DNA of 11,562 bases, taken from the NCBI GenBank assembly GCA_024636395.1, contig JAGXHD010000072.1, positions 1-11,562 on the forward strand, written 5' to 3'. The translations under genes and the position numbers were made by a program. The stretch comes from Sulfitobacter sp. (GTDB lineage Bacteria; Pseudomonadota; Alphaproteobacteria; Rhodobacterales; Rhodobacteraceae). Positions within the stretch are counted from its first letter, which is position 1, and each line of letters starts with the position of its first letter. The notes beneath the pieces are model-generated. The model was not told where the DNA came from and did not search any database. It saw nothing but the letters and a program-made list of their open reading frames with translations. Shown piece after piece: positions 1 to 5,133 of the stretch.

Positions 1-36
1 ATTCTAGGAATGCGCTGAAACATGACGGTTCAACTC

Positions 37-66
37 TTCAAGGCACTTCACCCGCACCAATATAAT
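37..66 (+). promoter_or_regulatory. Possible sigma70-type promoter
   Basis: TATAAT at 61-66 is a perfect -10 hexamer. TTCAAG at 37-42 is a weak -35 match at 18-base spacing. The -10 overlaps the perfect palindrome TAATGCATTA (63-72), which might be a repressor site. It lies more than 300 bases upstream of the first regulator's start, so it would make a long leader or serve something else. This is a motif match only. Confidence 0.25.
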
Positions 67-230
67 GCATTAATTTTGTTACTATTTTTTCAGCATGAGT
101 TGGCAGCAGCCTGAACTGTCGTTGAAATTGTGTTGCGCACTGGCCTAGTCATCGGCCATGCCTTCCACATGCGGGCGGGCTCTTGCCATGAATTGATGTG
201 GTCGGCCGTTTCTGCGTGAAATACCGAAAC

Positions 231-258
231 ACAGGCTGCCTGAAGTGCGCAGGCCTGT
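231..258 (+). repeat. Imperfect hairpin in the leader of the first response regulator
   Basis: ACAGGCTGC (231-239) can pair with GCAGGCCTGT (249-258) as nine base pairs with one bulged G, closing a nine-base loop. No T-run follows, so it does not look like an intrinsic terminator. It lies between the TATAAT at 61-66 and the regulator start and could be a 5' UTR structure or an operator. Function is unknown. Confidence 0.3.
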
Positions 259-402
259 CCTAAGTCGTGAAAGGAACTGGGACACTATGCCAAAATTTCT
301 AAAAATCTACCTTCAATTAACCTTAAATTGGACATGTAGCGGACAGAAATGCCCGCTCTTTGTTTTCTACCAGTGCGTGAGGCAGTAGAAAAGGCAGGCA
401 TG

Positions 403-1371
403 ATGCGGATTTTGGCGATAGACGATGACCCGATGATCTTTGATATTCTGGCGGAGTGTTTGCCGTCGGATGAAGGGTACTCCCTCGATTTTCACTTGAA
501 TCCACAAAGTGCATTCGAAGCTTTGGACAATGCATCGACACCTTTCGATTGCATCTTGCTCGATATAAAAATGCCTGGAATGAACGGCATCGAAATGTGC
601 CAGATCCTCCGCAAAATGAAGCGTCATGCAACAGTTCCTGTGCTCATGATTACAGGCAGCGCGGAGTTAGGTCTGATGGCGGAGGCCTTCAACGCAGGCG
701 CCACCGATTTCATCACCAAACCACTCGCCAAACTCGAGTTGCGAGCACGAGTGAACAGCGCGGGGTTGCTGAACCAGACGCTCGCACAGGCCGGCCATGC
801 CCTGACCGAGTTGAGCCAGCTTACGAAGATACAGTTTGACGAACCAGTCTCGCTCAAAGCTTCCGGGATCTCCGATGTCATAGCCCTCGAAAATTTGCTG
901 CTGCGTGTGAAAGCCAGTCGTTTTTCGATGACGTTGCTTAAGCTCGACATCAGCGGTCTGCGCGGTATTTATCGCGCAGTGTCACCCATCGCCTACCGAC
1001 ATTGCCTCGAAATGATCGGATCCAGCGCTGTCCGCGCGACACGCGGCACGAACGTCGAGTTGGCCTATGTCGGCAGCGGCCGTTTCTTTGGCATCTGCCT
1101 CGATCGCAGCCGTTTGCGCTTTGACACGCTGACAGAGCGATTTAACGAGACGTTGCAAAGCGGCTGGGGGAACTTCAAGACCGGGGTTCCATTGGCGCCC
1201 ACGGGTCGGTTCTCGATTGTTTCTGCGCAACGGATCTGGTCGGGTGGCTCAGCATGTGACGCATTGCGGCATGCGCTGACAGACGCCGAGAGTTTCACCC
1301 ATCTTCCCCTTCATCACGAGAATGACCTTTTTTCCCGTCTCGATACCATACTGGGCATATCGGAGACCTGA
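403..1371 (+). CDS. Response regulator: REC domain plus degenerate GGDEF-like domain
   Basis: This 322-aa cytoplasmic protein begins with a canonical phosphoreceiver domain (about residues 1-125): acidic pocket D7-D9, phospho-acceptor D54 in LLDIKMPG, T84 and K106 in TKP. Residues about 145-320 resemble a GGDEF (diguanylate cyclase) fold: an ALENLL segment where DPLTGLPNR is usual, LLKLDISG where the first metal-binding strand lies, and AYVGSGRFFG (221-230) where RYGGDEF should be. The signature and metal ligands are missing, so c-di-GMP synthesis is not expected; a scaffold or protein-interaction output is inferred. The ATG at 403 is chosen because AAAAGG (389-394) lies eight bases upstream and because it gives the same MxILAxDDDP opening as the downstream paralogue; the ATG at 400 and an in-frame ATG at 349 are alternatives. 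REC assignment is secure; the GGDEF ancestry is inferred from motif order. Confidence 0.88.
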   Translation: MRILAIDDDPMIFDILAECLPSDEGYSLDFHLNPQSAFEALDNASTPFDCILLDIKMPGMNGIEMCQILRKMKRHATVPVLMITGSAELGLMAEAFNAGATDFITKPLAKLELRARVNSAGLLNQTLAQAGHALTELSQLTKIQFDEPVSLKASGISDVIALENLLLRVKASRFSMTLLKLDISGLRGIYRAVSPIAYRHCLEMIGSSAVRATRGTNVELAYVGSGRFFGICLDRSRLRFDTLTERFNETLQSGWGNFKTGVPLAPTGRFSIVSAQRIWSGGSACDALRHALTDAESFTHLPLHHENDLFSRLDTILGISET

Positions 1372-1504
1372 GGCGCTTCCGATGACGGCAACAGAGAAAA
1401 AGATAAGACGAGATTTGGGTACAATCGGCGGATCTGCGAGAGATTGTTCACGATAGTCAAAGTTTCGCCACGTTTCTCTTAGATATTGGTCGAAAACATG
1501 GTTT

Positions 1505-1520
1505 GCCACGTTTGCGTGGC
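1505..1520 (+). terminator. Hairpin between the two response regulators
   Basis: GCCACG (1505-1510) and CGTGGC (1515-1520) form a perfect six-base-pair GC-rich stem with a TTTG tetraloop, followed shortly by GTTTTG. It lies in the 176-base gap between the two regulators, 28 bases before the second start and 13 bases before its Shine-Dalgarno. It could be a weak intrinsic terminator or attenuator; the T-run is short, so this is tentative. Confidence 0.3.
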
Positions 1521-1547
1521 CACCGTTTTGATAAAGGACCGCAGAAA

Positions 1548-2540
1548 ATGAAAATCTTGGCAGTCGATGATGATCCGATCATTCTAGAGATACTGCTGCA
1601 GTTTGCTGAAGTAATCGGAGGCCACTCCATCACAACGGCCCTATCCGGGGCGGAAGCGCTCGAACTTATCGAAAAATCGACCGGTACTCCCTTCGACTGC
1701 TTCCTTTTTGACATCCAGATGCCTCTTATGGATGGAATCGAGCTGACGCGGACCGTGCGGCGGATCAAACGCCACGCCGACACGCCTATCCTGATGCTCA
1801 CGGCGATGTCTGATAAACGCTATGTCGATGACGCGTTTTCTGCTGGCGCGACAGACTATCTCACCAAACCATTCGAGATTTCGGAGCTCAAAGCGCGCCT
1901 GACGCTCGTCGAGGGCTTGGTTCATTCCAGGAAGGCACGGACAGGCAAGATCTTTGCGACCCAATCCCGCGCCACTGCGTCGCAGGTCGGCGAAGTGTCG
2001 GGTAATGTGCAGCTGCATGAGCCTGTACCTATCTACGATGTCGATAATGTTATCGACTATATCGCCATGGAAAACTACGTAAGGCAGCTATCGCGCAGCT
2101 CAATGTTCGGCTCGACCACGTTTGCGTTCACCATACGCAACGTGGAGGAGCATCACACAATGTCTGCATTTGAATTCACCAGCTTGATTTCCGATGTCGC
2201 GGAGATCATCTCCGACACGCTTGCGGGCCACCAGTTTCTAATGTCCTATGCTGGTGGAGGTACATTCGTTTGTGTCACTGAGAGCGGATGGCGCCCTGCG
2301 ATGCCCGCCTTGATGGATGCTGTTAATCTGGCGCTGTCGAGGACCGAATTGTACAACAACAGCGGAGAGCAATTGTATGTGCGCGTGAGCGCCGGTGAGG
2401 CGATCCGCCTGATTTGGAAGTCTGCCGATTCCGTGATGGATGCAGTTGCTGCGGCCTATACCTCTGCGGAAGAGGCGAGCGCACGCCACGAGCGCGCCAA
2501 AAACGACTTCTGGCTCGTCGAGCCACGGGCCAATTTTTGA
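1548..2540 (+). CDS. Response regulator: REC domain plus degenerate GGDEF-like domain, paralogue of the preceding gene
   Basis: This 330-aa protein has a canonical REC domain (about 1-125) with D7-D9, phospho-acceptor D55 in LFDIQMPL, T85 and K107 in TKP. The C-terminal domain (about 160-325) follows the course of a GGDEF domain: AMENY replaces the LTGLPNR region, SYAGGGTF (233-240) stands where RYGGDEF should be, and VSAGEA followed by SADSVMDAVAAAYTSAEEA mimics the SxGxA and ADxAxYxAK end of GGDEF domains. GGG-T-F is closer to the signature than the upstream paralogue but lacks the D/E pair, so cyclase activity is unlikely. The start at 1548 is supported by AAAGGA (1533-1538) at good spacing; an in-frame ATG at 1503 would lie before the hairpin and add 15 unlikely residues. 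The stop codon overlaps the next gene's ATG (TGATG), so the regulator and Hpt gene are probably translationally coupled. Confidence 0.9.
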   Translation: MKILAVDDDPIILEILLQFAEVIGGHSITTALSGAEALELIEKSTGTPFDCFLFDIQMPLMDGIELTRTVRRIKRHADTPILMLTAMSDKRYVDDAFSAGATDYLTKPFEISELKARLTLVEGLVHSRKARTGKIFATQSRATASQVGEVSGNVQLHEPVPIYDVDNVIDYIAMENYVRQLSRSSMFGSTTFAFTIRNVEEHHTMSAFEFTSLISDVAEIISDTLAGHQFLMSYAGGGTFVCVTESGWRPAMPALMDAVNLALSRTELYNNSGEQLYVRVSAGEAIRLIWKSADSVMDAVAAAYTSAEEASARHERAKNDFWLVEPRANF

Positions 2541-2902
2541 TGTCCGAAGAACTGCCGGGGCTCGAACGCATCAGGGTCAAATTTCTGGATATGCTCGAAG
2601 ACCGTCAGGCCAGCATCGCACAGCACGCGCTTCGTGCCTGGGAGAGCGACGACAAGGCATCTCGCAACAATAATCTGCTGAGCGCGCAAAATATCCTTCA
2701 CCAGATCGCCGGTACCGCCGGGTCGCTTGGCTTCGGCCCCCTCGGGGAGGCCGCGCGTGCGTGTGAACACCAGATCATTGATCACATCGAAGCAGCGGTC
2801 GCGCCGCGCCACTCGCTCGTCGATGTGATGTTGTCGATGGATCATTTCGTATCCATCAGCCGTACGCTTCTCAATGAGAAGTCGCGGCGGAGGGCGTCAT
2901 AA
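2540..2902 (+). CDS. Hpt (histidine phosphotransfer) domain protein
   Basis: This 120-aa, probably all-helical cytoplasmic protein is a stand-alone Hpt module that would relay phosphate between REC domains. The motif LHQIAGTAGSLGFGPLGEAA (53-72) matches the Hpt active-site helix pair, with H54 as the phosphorylated histidine, G58 following it, and E76 in the second helix. The Lys common four residues after the His in HxLKG proteins is Ala here (HQIAG). The ATG at 2540-2542 shares its A with the TGA of the upstream regulator (2538-2540), which argues for coupling and fixes the start; a longer reading frame from 2414 would lie inside the regulator in another frame. Its position suggests it phosphorylates, or drains phosphate from, the two adjacent REC/GGDEF-like proteins, with phosphate coming from the convergent kinase/REC genes. 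The family call is firm; the partners are inferred. Confidence 0.85.
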   Translation: MSEELPGLERIRVKFLDMLEDRQASIAQHALRAWESDDKASRNNNLLSAQNILHQIAGTAGSLGFGPLGEAARACEHQIIDHIEAAVAPRHSLVDVMLSMDHFVSISRTLLNEKSRRRAS

Positions 2903-2952
2903 CGTCACTGGCAGGGCCGCTCGTTTACTAACAAGTAGAGTTTGCGTGCGGC

Positions 2953-3327
2953 TTAGCGTACCTTTTTCATGGCACGCTTGATCTGGTCGGGGAGGGCCAT
3001 CGGATCAAAGGGCTTGCTGATGACCACGGCCGCCCCGATCTGCAAAAGCTCGTCGATTTCTGCATGCTGAGCGCGCGCCGTCATGAATACGGCGGGAACG
3101 TTGGCGAGGGCAGGGGTTTCGCGCATCTTTTCCAGCGTTTGGCGGCCTGTCATGCCGGGCATCATCATATCCAGGAGCACGACGTCTGGGGTATAGCTTG
3201 TGATCGTGGCAAGTGCTTCCATGCCGGAGCTACACTGCACGACCTCGAATTCGCCCGTTAGGTCCAGCGCCATGAGCGCGATTTCGCGGATATCCGCATC
3301 GTCTTCGACATGAAGCAGTCTGATCAT
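2953..3327 (-). CDS. Single-domain response regulator (CheY-like REC protein)
   Basis: A 124-aa stand-alone receiver with no output domain: acidic residues E8, D9 and D10 in HVEDD, phospho-acceptor D53 in LLDMMMPG, T83 in FMTAR and K105 in SKPFD. Such proteins act as phosphate shuttles or sinks, or bind partner proteins. It starts 13 bases after the stop of the histidine kinase on the same strand, so the two are almost certainly an operon and a cognate pair, equivalent to a hybrid kinase split into two proteins. GAAAG lies a few bases upstream of the start. It is convergent with the Hpt gene, with 50 bases between stops; that gap shows only weak, bulged stem-loops and no clear terminator. A relay from this REC to the Hpt protein is an inference from position. 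Confidence 0.9.
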   Translation of the reverse strand: MIRLLHVEDDADIREIALMALDLTGEFEVVQCSSGMEALATITSYTPDVVLLDMMMPGMTGRQTLEKMRETPALANVPAVFMTARAQHAEIDELLQIGAAVVISKPFDPMALPDQIKRAMKKVR

Positions 3328-3340
3328 AGGTTTTCTTTCA

Positions 3341-4993
3341 TCACGCTATCCGTTGAGTGGCCTGATGCCCGGCCTGTCCGAAAGCGGCTTGAGACTTGGG
3401 GAGACTGAAGAAGAATTTTGTACCGACGTCTTCCACCGATTCAAAGCCGATCCCTCCGCCCATATTCTCAACGATCGCTTTGCAGATATTGAGCCCCAAG
3501 CCTGTGCCGCCTTTCGCCTTGCGATCAGAGTTCGCCATGTCGGCAAAGCGGTCAAAGATCTTGTGCTGTTCGTCCTTGGGAATGCCCACGCCCTGGTCCT
3601 GCACGCTGATGAGTACATGTTCTCCCGTTTCCTGCACTTCGACGACGATTGTGCTATTGGGTTTGGAAAATTTATACGCATTCGACAGAAGGTTCGTCAG
3701 AACCTGTATAAAACGGTTTGGATCGGTGCGGAACGCAATAGCACTCTGCGTGCCCTTCAGCTCGACCGTTACGCCGAAACGCTGCTGCAACATCGCATTT
3801 GCCTGATCAGCCTCTTTGATAAGCTCGACCAGATCGACGTCCTGAATATCCATATCGATTTCCCCACGGGAAATCTTGTCGAGATCGAGCATGTCGTTGA
3901 TGATCAACACAAGGCGGTCCGCGTTTCTATGGGCGATCTCTAGCAGAGCGAGCGCTTTTTCGGGCAATTCGCCCGCCGATTTGGACAAAAGAAGCCCCAT
4001 CGCACCCTTGATCGACGTCAGGGGAGACCGAAGTTCATGGCTGACCGTCGAGATGAACGCAGATTTCATTTCTTCCTGCTCAATCCGCTCCGAAATGTCA
4101 TTGAACAGGATCAGATACTGTCCTGCGCCTGCGAAACCGAGCAGGAATTTGATGTTCACGTGCATTGGAACACCCATCAGGGTGGTGTCGAATTGCGTCG
4201 ACGTATTGCCAGTCGCGCGCAGCATCCGGCATGCCTCGAGGATTTCGCGGGTGCCATGTTCGCGGCTGAATTCTTCCAACGCCCGGTTCCTGTAGTCCTC
4301 GCCATTCAGGCTCGAGCGTAGTTTGGCGGCCCGGTTCATATAGCTGAACGTTTCCGTGTCTGAATCCACGATCCAGATATCGTCGTGCAATTCGTACAAT
4401 GTTTTGGCGGTATGCCGCTCCGCTACGAGTTCGTTCGTCTTGGTCACATCGGTCCGCGCGGTAATCGACCCTGCCCAATTTCCAGCGGCGTCATACAAAG
4501 GCATGACTGTAGACTGCGTGTACAAGACGCCTCCGTCCTTTCGGCGCAGCGGGGTCTCGCCCACCCATTTCTCGCCACGCCCGAGATGCGAGCGGATTTC
4601 ATCGGCGATCTCCTGCATCGCTTCATCATAGAGGGTTTTTACCTGCCGACCGATCAGCTCCTCACGGCTGTATCCTGTCAACTCCAGCAGGCGGTCGTTT
4701 ACTTCGGTCAACTCGTTCTTTGCGTTGACGATATTGATGCAGGCGTGCCTGTCGAAAGCGTCGAGCCTTTGTGACATGGACAGACGGGAGTCATTGGATC
4801 GCCGTGCCGAAGCCTTGCTGAGAATGGCCGTTGGGACGAGGCAAGCGATTGCAATCGCTCCGGATGTACCGAGTAACTGGGCAGTTGTACCCGACAAGAA
4901 GCTTGTGGAGGCAAAATACCATAAACAGGCCAATCCGCAGCCTGTGGTCACTGCAACAGCAGCATCACTCATGAAACTAGGCTTAAACAACAT
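3341..4993 (-). CDS. Membrane-anchored PAS-PAS sensor histidine kinase
   Basis: A 550-aa inner-membrane sensor kinase. Two hydrophobic stretches near residues 11-33 and 38-58 with almost no periplasmic loop suggest a membrane hairpin, so sensing is probably cytoplasmic or within the membrane. A PAS domain follows at about 78-185 (LTEVNDRLLELTGYSREEL is typical), then a more divergent PAS at about 195-305. The HisKA domain has H319 in SHELRSPLTSIKG. The ATPase domain has N438 (NLLSNAYKF), intact G1 DQGVGIP with D466, the F box (IFDRF) and G2 KGGTGLGLN (494-502). All catalytic boxes are intact, unlike the neighbouring hybrid kinase. It lacks its own REC; the next gene, 13 bases downstream, supplies one. 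The start at 4993 has AAGGA just upstream; M8 (4972) is an alternative with no visible ribosome site. The kinase core closely resembles that of the hybrid kinase, suggesting shared partners. Confidence 0.92.
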   Translation of the reverse strand: MLFKPSFMSDAAVAVTTGCGLACLWYFASTSFLSGTTAQLLGTSGAIAIACLVPTAILSKASARRSNDSRLSMSQRLDAFDRHACINIVNAKNELTEVNDRLLELTGYSREELIGRQVKTLYDEAMQEIADEIRSHLGRGEKWVGETPLRRKDGGVLYTQSTVMPLYDAAGNWAGSITARTDVTKTNELVAERHTAKTLYELHDDIWIVDSDTETFSYMNRAAKLRSSLNGEDYRNRALEEFSREHGTREILEACRMLRATGNTSTQFDTTLMGVPMHVNIKFLLGFAGAGQYLILFNDISERIEQEEMKSAFISTVSHELRSPLTSIKGAMGLLLSKSAGELPEKALALLEIAHRNADRLVLIINDMLDLDKISRGEIDMDIQDVDLVELIKEADQANAMLQQRFGVTVELKGTQSAIAFRTDPNRFIQVLTNLLSNAYKFSKPNSTIVVEVQETGEHVLISVQDQGVGIPKDEQHKIFDRFADMANSDRKAKGGTGLGLNICKAIVENMGGGIGFESVEDVGTKFFFSLPKSQAAFGQAGHQATQRIA

Positions 4994-5133
4994 CCATCCT
5001 TAATTCTTTGGGCTCCGATGGTCGAAAATAGAGAGATCTCCGGACCCAACTATCTGCCATTTTTATCAACTTTGAATTTGTCATAAATATGACTTCAGCC
5101 GCCGAGCAGCACATCCGAACCTGCAGGGCGAGC
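4994..5133 (-). promoter_or_regulatory. Gap before the PAS kinase, with a perfect inverted repeat
   Basis: The 140 bases between the hybrid kinase stop and the next kinase start hold a perfect inverted repeat, GTCATA-AA-TATGAC, at 5080-5093, in an AT-rich stretch (5060-5093). Read on the minus strand, a TTGATA lies just downstream of it. The arrangement fits an operator beside a promoter for the kinase-REC pair, suggesting that pair can be transcribed separately from the hybrid kinase. No regulator is identified; this is pattern evidence only. Confidence 0.35.

Larger units (their letters stand above)
1..402. other. Non-coding leader region upstream of the first response regulator
   Basis: No convincing gene is present on either strand in these roughly 400 bases. 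The segment is AT-rich around 58-96 and again around 285-330. It contains a consensus-like TATAAT at 61-66, a GC-rich imperfect hairpin at 231-258 and a possible 33-codon reading frame at 287-388 that ends 11 bases before the regulator's first ATG. On the minus strand an ATG at 23-21 could be the start of a divergent gene leaving the window to the left, but only seven codons are visible, so this cannot be judged. Confidence 0.6.

Noticed and set aside
317..326. TTAACC next to TTAA, resembling CtrA half sites.
   Set aside because: The spacing (TTAA-CC-TTAA) does not match the TTAA-N7-TTAA box, and AT-rich leaders often contain such tetramers.
349..402. N-terminal extension of the first regulator from the ATG at 349.
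   Set aside because: The 18 added residues do not resemble a REC domain start, and a ribosome site sits before the ATGs at 400/403, where the paralogue also begins.
2903..2952. Possible bidirectional terminator between the convergent Hpt and REC genes.
   Set aside because: Only short or bulged stems (for example TACT-AACA-AGTA) without a clear T-run on either strand could be found.
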